From positions 1 to 64,000 of the forward strand of contig DATHKR010000074.1 of assembly GCA_035489015.1 (NCBI GenBank): a stretch of DNA of 64,000 nt. Reading direction: 5' to 3'. Source of the DNA: DATFRY01 sp035489015. GTDB taxonomy: Bacteria > Myxococcota_A > Polyangia > Haliangiales > Haliangiaceae. Within the stretch, counting starts at the first letter, position 1. Each line of letters begins with the position of its first letter. A program made the translations under genes and the position numbers. A model generated the notes under the pieces. It was given only the letters and a program-made list of their open reading frames with translations, did no database searches and was not told where the DNA came from. Positions 47,075 through 56,102 of the stretch are shown one piece after another.

Positions 47075-49147
47075 ATGCGATACGCGACACGCGCGGTTCT
47101 CACGCTGGTCTGCATGCTCGGCTCGGCCGCGGCGTGCGGGGGCGACGACGACGACGATGACGTCGCCGACGACAGCGATCAGGCTGATGACGTCGCGCCG
47201 GTGACCAGGCAGCTGGTCCTGTTCCACACCAACGACGAGCATTCGCACCTGTTCGGCTTCGCGCCCGAGGTGGACGACTTCCCGCTGCCGACCGAGCCGG
47301 GCGACGGCGCGATCGTCGGCAGCATCGCGCGCCGGGCGGAGGTGCTGAGCCAGGAGCGGGCCGCGCTCGACGGCGACGGCATCGACAGCCTGACCGTCTC
47401 GGCCGGCGATCAGACCCAGGGCGCCCTGCCGCAGATGGCGTTCGAGACCACGTCGCCCGACCTCGCGCTCATGGCCGAGCTCGGCTACGACGTGATGTGC
47501 CCCGGCAACCACGAGTTCGATCTCGGACCTGACGCCTACGCCGGCGCGATCGAGGCGGCCGGGCCCGACCTTCCCCCGATCGTGTCGACCAACATCCACT
47601 TCAGCAGCGAGCCGGGCGACGACGCGCTCGAGGCGCTGTACGGCGAGGGCGGCTCCGACGCGCCGATCACGCCGTACCAGATCATCGAGACCGCGAGCGG
47701 CCTGCGGGTGGGCTTCATCGGCATCATGGGGGTGAGCGCGGCCTCGTTCGCGCCGAACAAGACGCCGGTCGAGTTCTCGGGCAACTTCGCGGACGAGGGC
47801 GATCGCGAGGCGATCCTGCCGGCCATCTACGCCGACCTCCAGCCGGTGGTGGATACCCTGCGCAACGACGAGGCGGTCGACATCGTGGTCGCGCTGTCGC
47901 ACAGCGGCGTCGACACCGAGACGCTGGAGCTCGGCGACGACTACAACATCGCGCAGAACGTGGCCGGGATCGACGTCATCATCAGCGGCCACACCCACAC
48001 CGCGCTGCCGGAGCCGATCGTGGCCGAGGGCCCCGACGGGCACCGGGTCCCGATCGTGCAGGCGGGCTCGTACGGGCAATGGCTCGGGCGAATCGCGCTG
48101 ACTCACACGACCGGCGGGCGGGCCGAGCTCGACGAAGACGGCGAGACCGGGCTCATCGCGATCGACGACACCGTCGTGCCGACCGATGCGGCGATCACCG
48201 ACCAGCTCGACGCGGTCATGGCCGACATCGAGGCCACCGTCCTGCCCGAGCAGATCTCGAACATCGAGGGCGCCGAGGTCACCGACGATCCCGAGGTGCT
48301 CGGCGACCTCTACTACCGCGCGATGGGGGCGACCGAGTTCGACGTGATCGGCATTCGCCTCAAGACCGAGACGAACATGCTCAACCTGTCCACCGACGCC
48401 AAGCTGGCCGCCGCCGAGGAGTTCGCGGGCCCGACCGACGTGGCGATCGAGGCGTCCGGCACCGTGCGCGACGACATCAAGGTGGGCCGCACCGGCGTGC
48501 TGACCTATGCCGACCTGTTCCGGATCGTCCCGCTCGGCGAGAACCCGATGGACGGGACGGTCGGCTACCCGCTGTCCCGCTTCTTCATCCAGCTGTGGGA
48601 GGTGAAGGCGGCGCTCGAGGTCGGCGTCTCCAACGGATACATCGACGACTCGTTCTACCTGAGCGCGAGCGGGCTCCTGGTCGAGTACGACACCACCCGA
48701 CCGCCGCAGGATCTCACCAACCTCGCCGACGTGTTCGTCGCCGAGAACGGCCGCATCACCAAGATCACTCTCGACGTCGATCACTCCGACACGTTCGACG
48801 AGAACGACGTGGCCCTCTTCGACCTGTCGCGCGGCGAGGACGCCTGGGTGAGCGGGCTGGGCGACCTCTTCGCGCGCTACTCGGTGGTGACGTCGCTCTA
48901 CATCGCCAGCTTCGCCGCCGGCGCCGGCATCACGCTGACCGACGAGGCTGGCGACGCGCTGGACCTGTTCGACACGATCCTGCGCCGCCCGGACGACTCC
49001 GAGGTGAAGGACTACCAGGCCTTCATCGGCTACGTGCGGGACCAGGCCGCCGCGAACGACGGCTTCCTGCCGCCCCGGTACGACGAGAAGGCGGTAGAGG
49101 GCGCCATCCCGCGCCACATGATCTGCGCCGGCCCGCTCTGCATGTAG
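47075..49147 (+). CDS. 5'-nucleotidase/UshA-like metallophosphatase lipoprotein
   Basis: The product has 690 residues; GGGAGAG precedes the ATG at 47075. The lipobox AAACG gives Cys21, followed by seven consecutive Asp/Gly-Asp residues. The N-terminal metallophosphatase has HTNDEHSHLFG, VSAGDQTQGALP, CPGNHEFDLG and ISGHTHTALP, all metal ligands of the UshA/CpdB group. The C-terminal 5_nucleotid_C domain spans about 400-640 (LTYADLFRIVPLGENPM, LWEVKAALEVGVSNG). It should dephosphorylate nucleotides outside the cytoplasm for phosphate or nucleoside salvage. Substrate range cannot be read from sequence. Confidence 0.92.
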   Translation: MRYATRAVLTLVCMLGSAAACGGDDDDDDVADDSDQADDVAPVTRQLVLFHTNDEHSHLFGFAPEVDDFPLPTEPGDGAIVGSIARRAEVLSQERAALDGDGIDSLTVSAGDQTQGALPQMAFETTSPDLALMAELGYDVMCPGNHEFDLGPDAYAGAIEAAGPDLPPIVSTNIHFSSEPGDDALEALYGEGGSDAPITPYQIIETASGLRVGFIGIMGVSAASFAPNKTPVEFSGNFADEGDREAILPAIYADLQPVVDTLRNDEAVDIVVALSHSGVDTETLELGDDYNIAQNVAGIDVIISGHTHTALPEPIVAEGPDGHRVPIVQAGSYGQWLGRIALTHTTGGRAELDEDGETGLIAIDDTVVPTDAAITDQLDAVMADIEATVLPEQISNIEGAEVTDDPEVLGDLYYRAMGATEFDVIGIRLKTETNMLNLSTDAKLAAAEEFAGPTDVAIEASGTVRDDIKVGRTGVLTYADLFRIVPLGENPMDGTVGYPLSRFFIQLWEVKAALEVGVSNGYIDDSFYLSASGLLVEYDTTRPPQDLTNLADVFVAENGRITKITLDVDHSDTFDENDVALFDLSRGEDAWVSGLGDLFARYSVVTSLYIASFAAGAGITLTDEAGDALDLFDTILRRPDDSEVKDYQAFIGYVRDQAAANDGFLPPRYDEKAVEGAIPRHMICAGPLCM

Positions 49148-49157
49148 GCCATCCCCT

Positions 49158-49211
49158 TGAAACGGCGGGTCGAGGATCTTCTCGGGAAGATCCTCGATCC
49201 GCTTCGTTTCA
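49158..49211. terminator. Long hairpin between the 5'-nucleotidase and protease genes
   Basis: TCGAGGATCTTC pairs perfectly with GAAGATCCTCGA around TCGG, and the outer arms TGAAACG and CGTTTCA (49158 and 49205) continue the stem after a small internal loop. The 54-base element begins ten bases after one stop and ends seven before the next ATG. There is no T-run, so it may be a terminator, processing site or RNA control element. Confidence 0.55.
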
Positions 49212-49217
49212 CCGGTG

Positions 49218-52067
49218 ATGGCGAATGTGACGCGGGAGATTCTCGGCCGGCGGGGGCTGCCGGTGCTGGCGCTGCTGTCCGTCACGGCATGTGTCGGTGA
49301 GCCGGACCCGGAGGGGGACCTCGGCACGAACGAGCTGGTGAATGGCACCCTCGCCACCGCTGCCTCGAATCCGTATGCGGTGTTCCTGACCTCGACGAAC
49401 ACCCAGCTGACCCATGCGTACTGCACGGGGACCTTGATCGCGCCCGACGTGGTCCTCACCGCAGCGCATTGCCTTCGCTGCAAGATCGCGATCGACGCCT
49501 ATGTGCTGGGCGAGGCGATAGGTCAGCTGCCGGGTGAACCGCCGCTGGTGGCCCACCCGGCGTCGTCCTTCGGGTTCCATCCCGACGCGTTCCCCGACGG
49601 GGTCGACTGCTCGAAGGACCACGAGTCGGTGATGCGTGGGGCGGACATTGGCATCGTCCACCTGGCCTTCCCCTCGCCGATCTCGCCCGTGCCGGTGCTT
49701 CTGCAGCCGCCGTTCGGTTTCAACCCGGTCCAGGATCTCTTCGGTCAGTCGGTCACCCTGGTGGGGAGAGGCCTGGCGGCCGAGGAGGGCAGCAACGCCA
49801 TGTTCATGCGCCACGGCACCGCCAGCCTCGACCACTGGACCAACGAGACCGACTCAGGCGGCACCTGCAGCGGATCCGAGTGGGAGATGAGTCCGTTCTA
49901 CCTGAGGATGGTCAACCAGACCGGCGACGAGCCGGGTCTGGTCGAGGCGACCACCCTGCCGGGCGACTCGGGCGGACCCATGCTGGCCACCATCAACGGG
50001 GTCGAGCGCGTCATCGGCGTCTCGTCCGGCTACTCGGGGTTGACCAGCAACACGCATGCGCCGGTCTTCACCTTCACCAACGCGGCCTACATCCGCGGCG
50101 AGCTCGGGCTCGACAGCGCCGCGATGTGGGACACCGACGGCGACGACGTCCTCGACTCGGCCGACAACTGCCCCGGCCAGGCGAACCGCGACCAGACCGA
50201 TCGCGACGGCGATGGAATCGGCGACCTGTGCGACAACTGCACGCCGCTCGACGAGCTGGGCATTCCCAACTTCTATTCTCACGACGGCACCCCGACCAGC
50301 GCGTACGCCGCCTACTACAACCCGGGCCAGGCCAACTGCAACCAGGAGGCCGAGGTCGACGAGGTGCTCACCCTCCACCCCGAGTACGGCGACTCGATCC
50401 CGGACGTCACCGACGCCGACTTCATCGCCGCGTTCGGCGATGACTCGCCCTGCGCCCAGGGGCTCGTCGCCGCCCGCCATCAGTTCCTTCGCGGCGACGC
50501 CTGTGACCCGATCCCGTGCGCCAGGATCGAGACCATCACCGATGACGTGACCTCCGAGGTCGTGCCGACCGCGCCGGGCAACCAGTGCCAGGTGAACGGC
50601 TACGCGATCGGCACCTGCCGCTACGAGATGCCGATCGGCCTCCGGGTCGAGCCGAAGACCCGCCCCGCCGACGACGGCACCACGGGAAAGGTGGGCGTCC
50701 GCTTCTGCGAGTGCGACGGCGAGCGCGATACGCCGCTCGAGCGGCGCCAGAACTGCGCCGCCGCCACCACGTTCAACTGCGCCATCGACGGCGCCCAGTT
50801 CTCGTCGGCCGGCAGCTCGTGGAAGCCCGTCGACACCAGCCCCTCTCTGGTCACGGCGACGTTCGGGCCGGATCGTCCGCCGGTCGAGGTCGGCTGGGAC
50901 TTCCTGTCCGATCTCACGGCGTGGACGGGGATCGCCGTCCCGCCGCCGCCGTGGACCCTCGTCGGCGGCCACATCCAGGGCGGTCCGGACATCGACGGCA
51001 TCTTCTGGAGTCACGTCGCGGTCTACGGCGGTCAGCCGGTCGAGGCCATCGACGACGACGGCCTCCGCTCCTGGGCCGACATCGCGAGCTGGTACACCAG
51101 CGCGGACACGTCGATCCACCGGGTGATCCACTGGCACGAGATCCCGCAGTACCGCCCGGCCTGGCCGTGGGAGTACTGCGCGAACTGCACGCTGCGCCTG
51201 CCGTGGGCGTGGATCCTCGACGTCGAGCGGGTCGCCGTCGCCGGGGTCGGCCCCGACGGTGCCGAGGACGTGAGCGCCCTGTTCGATCCGGTCGCGGCCG
51301 AGCTGCTGGGCGGCCCGGGCGTGCAGGTCAGCGCGGCCGAGTCGGTCCCCCAGCTGGCCGGCACGGCGCTGCGCGCCGTCGTGGTCGACGCCGGCAACCA
51401 GGTCGTCGGCACGCTCGATGTCGAGCCGGGTGGCGGCGTCACCGGCAAGAAGCTCGCCGCGCAACTGACCGCCGCGCGCGCCCGCCTGATCGCGCCGCCG
51501 GCCGGCTCGCCGCTCGCCTTCTCGGCGGTGCGCGACCAGCTCTATGCCCTGGCCGGCAATCGCGCCGCCGCTCCGCTGCAGATCTGGACCCGCGAGCGCG
51601 GCTGGCAGGAGATCGCGCTCCAGGGTGAACGCGTCCTCCAGCCGGTCAGCCTCACCTTCCGGCTCGAGCAGGGCGCGCTCTACGCGCTGGATCGCGCCGA
51701 GACGGGCGCGCCGATCCGCCTGCTCCGCATCGATCTGGACGCGCGAACGACCACCGTGGTCGACGCCCGGCTCCTCGAGGGCAACCCGGCGGCGACGTCG
51801 CTGTCGAACGGCCTCGACGGCAACCTCCTGGTCGCCTCCACCTCGGGGACCACCACCCGGCTGGCGCGGCTGGATGTCCGCGGCCGCGCGTCCGTCCTGG
51901 TGTCGCGCGCCGCGCACGAGGGCGCGATGACCGGCGACGCGCGCGAGACCAGCGACGGGGTCGCCTTCCTGGTCCGCCGCGACGCGATCTTCGACCCTCG
52001 CCTGGTCGCGGGCTCCGCCTTCGAGCCGGTCCGCGACGGCAACCCGCGCCCGATCTTTCCCCGCTGA
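49218..52067 (+). CDS. Trypsin-like serine protease lipoprotein with thrombospondin type 3 repeats
   Basis: The product has 949 residues. The lipobox VTAC places the anchor at Cys25. The S1 catalytic triad is His84 (LTAAHC), Asp143 (GADIGIVHL) and Ser251 (LPGDSGGPM); all are intact, so it should be active. Residues about 305-345 are calcium-binding thrombospondin type 3 repeats (DTDGDDVLDSADNC, QTDRDGDGIGDLCDNC). The remaining 600 residues, with several cysteines and a C-terminal propeller-like stretch (QLYALAGNRAAAPLQIW, GALYALDRAETGAPIRLLR), are unassigned. The start is weak: no ribosome binding site is visible and a 54-base hairpin ends seven bases before the ATG. Confidence 0.9.
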   Translation: MANVTREILGRRGLPVLALLSVTACVGEPDPEGDLGTNELVNGTLATAASNPYAVFLTSTNTQLTHAYCTGTLIAPDVVLTAAHCLRCKIAIDAYVLGEAIGQLPGEPPLVAHPASSFGFHPDAFPDGVDCSKDHESVMRGADIGIVHLAFPSPISPVPVLLQPPFGFNPVQDLFGQSVTLVGRGLAAEEGSNAMFMRHGTASLDHWTNETDSGGTCSGSEWEMSPFYLRMVNQTGDEPGLVEATTLPGDSGGPMLATINGVERVIGVSSGYSGLTSNTHAPVFTFTNAAYIRGELGLDSAAMWDTDGDDVLDSADNCPGQANRDQTDRDGDGIGDLCDNCTPLDELGIPNFYSHDGTPTSAYAAYYNPGQANCNQEAEVDEVLTLHPEYGDSIPDVTDADFIAAFGDDSPCAQGLVAARHQFLRGDACDPIPCARIETITDDVTSEVVPTAPGNQCQVNGYAIGTCRYEMPIGLRVEPKTRPADDGTTGKVGVRFCECDGERDTPLERRQNCAAATTFNCAIDGAQFSSAGSSWKPVDTSPSLVTATFGPDRPPVEVGWDFLSDLTAWTGIAVPPPPWTLVGGHIQGGPDIDGIFWSHVAVYGGQPVEAIDDDGLRSWADIASWYTSADTSIHRVIHWHEIPQYRPAWPWEYCANCTLRLPWAWILDVERVAVAGVGPDGAEDVSALFDPVAAELLGGPGVQVSAAESVPQLAGTALRAVVVDAGNQVVGTLDVEPGGGVTGKKLAAQLTAARARLIAPPAGSPLAFSAVRDQLYALAGNRAAAPLQIWTRERGWQEIALQGERVLQPVSLTFRLEQGALYALDRAETGAPIRLLRIDLDARTTTVVDARLLEGNPAATSLSNGLDGNLLVASTSGTTTRLARLDVRGRASVLVSRAAHEGAMTGDARETSDGVAFLVRRDAIFDPRLVAGSAFEPVRDGNPRPIFPR

Positions 52068-52173
52068 GCCGGCCCCAGGCACGGGCCGCTCCGCCCCCGT
52101 CGAGGACTCGACCCGGGAGCCGAAGACGAGCATGATCGGCGCTTGGCCTCGACGTCGGTGAGGAGCGGTCGCA

Positions 52174-54402
52174 GTGAAGCTGGGTGACGTCCTCGAGGGT
52201 CGCTACCAGATCGACCGCCTCGCCGGCAAGGGAGGGGCGGGGGTGGTCTACCGGGGCGTCGACCGCGAGACCGGCGCCGCCGTCGCGATCAAGGCGGCGC
52301 ACGCCGACGACCCGGCCGACCCCCGCTTCCAGCGCGAGGTGGAGACGCTGGCGGCGCTGCCCCACCCGGCGATCGTGACCTACCTCCGGCACGGGACGTT
52401 CGAGGACGAGCCCTACCTCATCATGGAGTGGCTCGAGGGCGAGGATCTGAGCACGCGGCTCAAGGGCGCCGGGCTCACCCTCGAGGAGTCGGTGGAGGTC
52501 GCCCGCCAGGTCGCCGCCGCGCTCGCCGCCGCCCACGAGAAGGGCATCGTGCACCGCGACGTCAAGCCGTCGAACGTCTTCCTGGTCGACCGACGGCCGG
52601 ACCGGGTCAAGCTGCTCGACTTCGGCATCGCGCGCCGGGCCGGCCTCGCCACCCTGACCGCCACCGGGATGGTGGTCGGGACGCCGAGCTACATGGCGCC
52701 GGAGCAGGCGAGGGGCACCAGCGACCTGGACGCCCGCGTCGACGTGTACGGGCTCGGCGCGCTGCTCTTCCACTGCGTGACCGGCCGCGCCCCCTTCGTG
52801 GGCGACACGCTGGAGCAGGTCCTCGCGCGAATCTTCAGCGAGACGGCGCCCAGGCTGCGCGGCTTTGCCCCCGCCGTCTCGCTCGAGCTCGAGGGGCTGG
52901 TGGCGCGCATGCTGGCCAAGGACCCGATGCGGCGGCCGGCCGACGGCAGGGCGGTCCATGCGGCGCTGGTCGGCATCGACCCGACCGCGGCCCCGCCAGG
53001 GGAGGCCGGCGCCTCGCCCGGCCTGGCCGAGGACGACACCGAGTCCGCGTTCGCGCGCTCCGTCACGCTCGACGCCCGCGCCGGGGCCGGAGCCCGCGCC
53101 GGCGCGCCCGGCTCGTCGATCGCGGTGCTGCCCTTCCTGGACCTCAGCGCGGAGCGCGACCAGGGCTACCTCTGCGACGGGATCGCCGAGGAGCTCATCA
53201 ACGCGCTCACCCACGTCGACGGGCTGCGGGTGGCGGCGCGGAGCTCGTCGTTCCGGTTCGAGCCCCCGGCCGACGCGCGCGAGATCGGCGCCCGGCTGGG
53301 CGTGGAGGCGGTCCTGGAGGGCGCCGTGCGCCGGGCCGGTGATCGCCTGCGCGTCACCGTCCAGCTGGTCGACGTCGCCACCGGCTATCAGCGCTGGTCG
53401 CACCGCTTCAGCGGCACGCTCGACGATGTCTTCGCCATCCAGGACGAGATCTCCGGGCGCGTGGCGATCGCGCTGCGCGGCATGCTGAGCAGCCGCGAGG
53501 TGGACGCCATCCGGCGGCCGGGGACCAGCGCCGAGGCCTACGGCTGCTTTCTGCGCGGCCGCCAGCTGATCCACAGCGTGAGCCCGGCGTCCTACCAGGC
53601 GGCCACGCAGATGTTCGAGCGCGCCATCGAGATCGACCCGAGCTATGCGCCGGCCTACGCCGGCCTGGCCGAGATGCACTGCCGGTACTTCGAGTGGGCC
53701 GGCGGCGGGGACGCCGCGCGCGACGCCGCCGATCGGGCCAGCCGCCGGGCGCTCGAGCTGGCCCCGCAGCATGCCGAGTCGCACGTCGCGCGCGGGCAGG
53801 TGCACAAATCGTTCGGGAGGAGCGAGGAGGCGCAGCACGAGTTCCAGGAGGCCATGCGCCTCAACCCCAGCTCCTTCGACGCGCACCACCTGTACGCGCG
53901 CATGTGCTTTCAGGCCGGCCGGATCGAGGAGTCGGTCGCGCTGTTCCGCCGCGCCGCCGAGATCCGGCTCGACGACTTCCAGTGCGCGCTCCTGGTCGCC
54001 CAGTCGCTCCGCGTGCTCGGCCGACTCGACGAGGCGCGAGAGGCCCGGCGCGACGGGCTTCGCCGCGCCGAGCGCCACCTGGAGCTGGAGCCCGGCGACC
54101 CGCGCGCGCTCTCGCTCGGCTCACCCGAGCTCTTCCACGACGGCCAGCCCGAGCGGGCCCTCGAGTGGGCCGGCCGGGCCATCGCCGTCGCGCCCGACGA
54201 CCCGGCCGTCTGGTACAACGTCGCCTGCACCTACTCGTGCATGGGGATGAAGGAAGAGGCGCTCGGCTGGCTGAGCAGGGTGTTCAACCGCGGGATCGAG
54301 ACGCCCGAGTGGGTCGAGCAGGATCCCGACTTCGACTCCCTGCGCGACGAGCCCCGCTTTCAGGCCCTGTTCGCCGCGCGAGCCGACGGCCCGGCCACCT
54401 GA
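52174..54402 (+). CDS. Soluble Ser/Thr kinase with TolB-like domain and TPRs
   Basis: The product has 742 residues, starting at GTG 52174 behind GAGGAG. The kinase domain (1-270) has GKGGAGVVYRG, Lys40, HRDVKPSN from 127, DFG at 149-151 and GTPSYMAPEQ. Residues about 315-430 match the TolB/FlgO-like N-terminal domain found in adenylate-cyclase and kinase fusions (SIAVLPFLDLSAERDQGYL, VLEGAVRRAGDRLRVTVQLV, IQDEISGRVAIAL). TPRs follow at about 450-720. There is no membrane helix, so it works in the cytoplasm as a scaffold-kinase. It converges with the FG-GAP lipoprotein gene, seven bases away. Confidence 0.92.
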   Translation: MKLGDVLEGRYQIDRLAGKGGAGVVYRGVDRETGAAVAIKAAHADDPADPRFQREVETLAALPHPAIVTYLRHGTFEDEPYLIMEWLEGEDLSTRLKGAGLTLEESVEVARQVAAALAAAHEKGIVHRDVKPSNVFLVDRRPDRVKLLDFGIARRAGLATLTATGMVVGTPSYMAPEQARGTSDLDARVDVYGLGALLFHCVTGRAPFVGDTLEQVLARIFSETAPRLRGFAPAVSLELEGLVARMLAKDPMRRPADGRAVHAALVGIDPTAAPPGEAGASPGLAEDDTESAFARSVTLDARAGAGARAGAPGSSIAVLPFLDLSAERDQGYLCDGIAEELINALTHVDGLRVAARSSSFRFEPPADAREIGARLGVEAVLEGAVRRAGDRLRVTVQLVDVATGYQRWSHRFSGTLDDVFAIQDEISGRVAIALRGMLSSREVDAIRRPGTSAEAYGCFLRGRQLIHSVSPASYQAATQMFERAIEIDPSYAPAYAGLAEMHCRYFEWAGGGDAARDAADRASRRALELAPQHAESHVARGQVHKSFGRSEEAQHEFQEAMRLNPSSFDAHHLYARMCFQAGRIEESVALFRRAAEIRLDDFQCALLVAQSLRVLGRLDEAREARRDGLRRAERHLELEPGDPRALSLGSPELFHDGQPERALEWAGRAIAVAPDDPAVWYNVACTYSCMGMKEEALGWLSRVFNRGIETPEWVEQDPDFDSLRDEPRFQALFAARADGPAT

Positions 54403-54409
54403 CCGGGGG

Positions 54410-55912
54410 CTACCGGAGCATGTACACCGCGCCCCTGTTGAGGCAGTCCCCGTCGGGATCGGGGTTCGGACAGAACTCCTGGTTGGGCGCTCCCACCGCG
54501 AGGTCGTCCCCTTCCGACGCGAGGCCAAACCCGAAGCTGTCACGGGCCCCGGTGTCGGACGCCTTGATGTAGTGGATCTGGGTCCAGCCGGCGCCGCACC
54601 GCTCGAACAGGTAGACCGCGCCGGAGTTCGCCGCCGCGTCGCTGGTCTGGTCGCCGTCGACGCCCGTGGCGGCGCTGTCCTCGCCCGGGGCCGCGACCGC
54701 GAGCCTGTTCCCGGACAGGGTAGCCCTGCCACCGAAGAAGTCCCCGTCGCCCGTGTTCGATGCCTTGAGATAGGCCTCCTGCGACCACGTCGTGCCGGTC
54801 CGGGTGAAGACGTAGACCGCCCCGGAGTCGGGCGCGCCGTCGGACGCCTGGTCACCCCCGACGCCGGTCGCCGCGCTGTCCTCCCCCGAGGCGCCGACCA
54901 CGAGGGTATCGCCCGCGAGGCCGTCCCCGATGACCGGGGAGCCGAACCCATCCCCGGCGCCCGTGTTGGAGGCCTTGATGTACGCTTGCTGGGCCCAGCC
55001 GTCTGTGCCGTGCTGGAAGACGAACACCGCGCCCGACCCGGGGCTGCCGGTGTCGGTCTGGTCCCCGTTCACGCCTGTCGCGCTGCTGTCGTCTCCGGAC
55101 GAGACGGCCAGCGTGTCTCCCGAGAGCGTCAGCGAATGGCCGAATCCATGCCCGGCGGTGGTGTTGGACGGCTTGATGTACGCCTCGAGCGCCCAGCCGG
55201 CCCCGTCGCGGGTGTAGACGTAGACCGCGCCGGAGCCCGGGGCGTCCTGGTTGGTCGGATCGCCCCCGACGCCGGTGGACGCGCTGTTGTCGCCGGGCGC
55301 GCCGACGACGAGCCGGTCGCCGTCGAGCGCCATCGCACGACCGAAGTCACCCACGAAGTCACTCTGCTGGAACAGAGGCTGGAAGATCGCGGTCCGGGTC
55401 CAGACGGTTCCGCTCCGCTCGAAGATGTAGGCGAAGCCGTTGCTGCGGGGCGGCGCGCCCACGGCGATGACGTCTCCCTGGATGGCGAGCGTGTGGCCGA
55501 ATTCGTGGCCTTCGCCCGATTCCGAAGGCGACAAATTGAGCCGCGCCTCTTGCGACCAGACGTCGCCCTGCCGGACAAACACCCACGCGGCCCCGTCGTC
55601 GTCGTTGGTGACGTCCGTGAATGGCGCGCCAGCCACCAGGGTGTCGCCGTCAAAGGCGAGCGGCGCGCCGAGCCCATCGACGAACCGGTCGTCGGTGGCC
55701 TTCAAGTAGGCGCGGTGGGCGAGAGGCTCTGCAAGCCCCGCCGACAGGCGAGCTCCGTCGGCGACCTGGCTTGCCGAGGAGCTCCGCGAGCCAGGTCGCT
55801 GCATGTCCGCTTCGCCTCCGCGATCGGGCGAGCGGTTATCTTCGCCGTCGCTCGCCTCGAGGTCGGCGCAGGCGCCGATTGCCAGCAAGGCACAAGAGAG
55901 AACGATTCGCAT
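54410..55912 (-). CDS. FG-GAP repeat lipoprotein
   Basis: The product has 500 residues. The ATG at 55912 gives a lipobox AIGAC with Cys16 or 17. From about 75 onward there are six or seven FG-GAP repeats of 55-65 residues, each with a DxFG or HxFG start, LxGDxLxVGAP or similar, DSAATGVxGDQ and SGAVYVFxRxGxxW. This is the integrin-alpha-like seven-blade propeller with calcium loops. Such proteins mediate surface adhesion or protein contacts outside the cell. The repeats are similar enough at the DNA level to recombine. Confidence 0.88.
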   Translation of the reverse strand: MRIVLSCALLAIGACADLEASDGEDNRSPDRGGEADMQRPGSRSSSASQVADGARLSAGLAEPLAHRAYLKATDDRFVDGLGAPLAFDGDTLVAGAPFTDVTNDDDGAAWVFVRQGDVWSQEARLNLSPSESGEGHEFGHTLAIQGDVIAVGAPPRSNGFAYIFERSGTVWTRTAIFQPLFQQSDFVGDFGRAMALDGDRLVVGAPGDNSASTGVGGDPTNQDAPGSGAVYVYTRDGAGWALEAYIKPSNTTAGHGFGHSLTLSGDTLAVSSGDDSSATGVNGDQTDTGSPGSGAVFVFQHGTDGWAQQAYIKASNTGAGDGFGSPVIGDGLAGDTLVVGASGEDSAATGVGGDQASDGAPDSGAVYVFTRTGTTWSQEAYLKASNTGDGDFFGGRATLSGNRLAVAAPGEDSAATGVDGDQTSDAAANSGAVYLFERCGAGWTQIHYIKASDTGARDSFGFGLASEGDDLAVGAPNQEFCPNPDPDGDCLNRGAVYMLR

Positions 55913-56042
55913 GAGCCCCCCTTTGTCGATGTCTCGATCGACTACAGGTGGGAATCGCACTCAGTACAAGGCGATGAGAATGACATCCTCGCGGGCCCGG
56001 TCGCCGCGCGCCGTGGCGTAGGACGCCGCGACCGGACACCCC

Positions 56043-56089
56043 AAAAAAGAGCGCGGTCGTCTGCGCTGCTCCGGAGCGCAGACGACCGC
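56043..56089 (-). terminator. Intrinsic terminator of the matrixin operon
   Basis: On the minus strand a 15-bp perfect GC-rich stem (GCGGTCGTCTGCGCT at 56089-56075 with its complement at 56067-56053, seven-base loop) is followed by GCGCTCTTTTTT reaching 56043. It begins 14 bases after the matrixin stop. This is the clearest terminator in the window. Confidence 0.88.
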
Positions 56090-56102
56090 GAGGCGAGCTG
56101 GA

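Noticed and set aside
46832..49483. 883-codon minus-strand frame opposite the 5'-nucleotidase
   Set aside because: No motif; the plus strand holds all metallophosphatase signatures.
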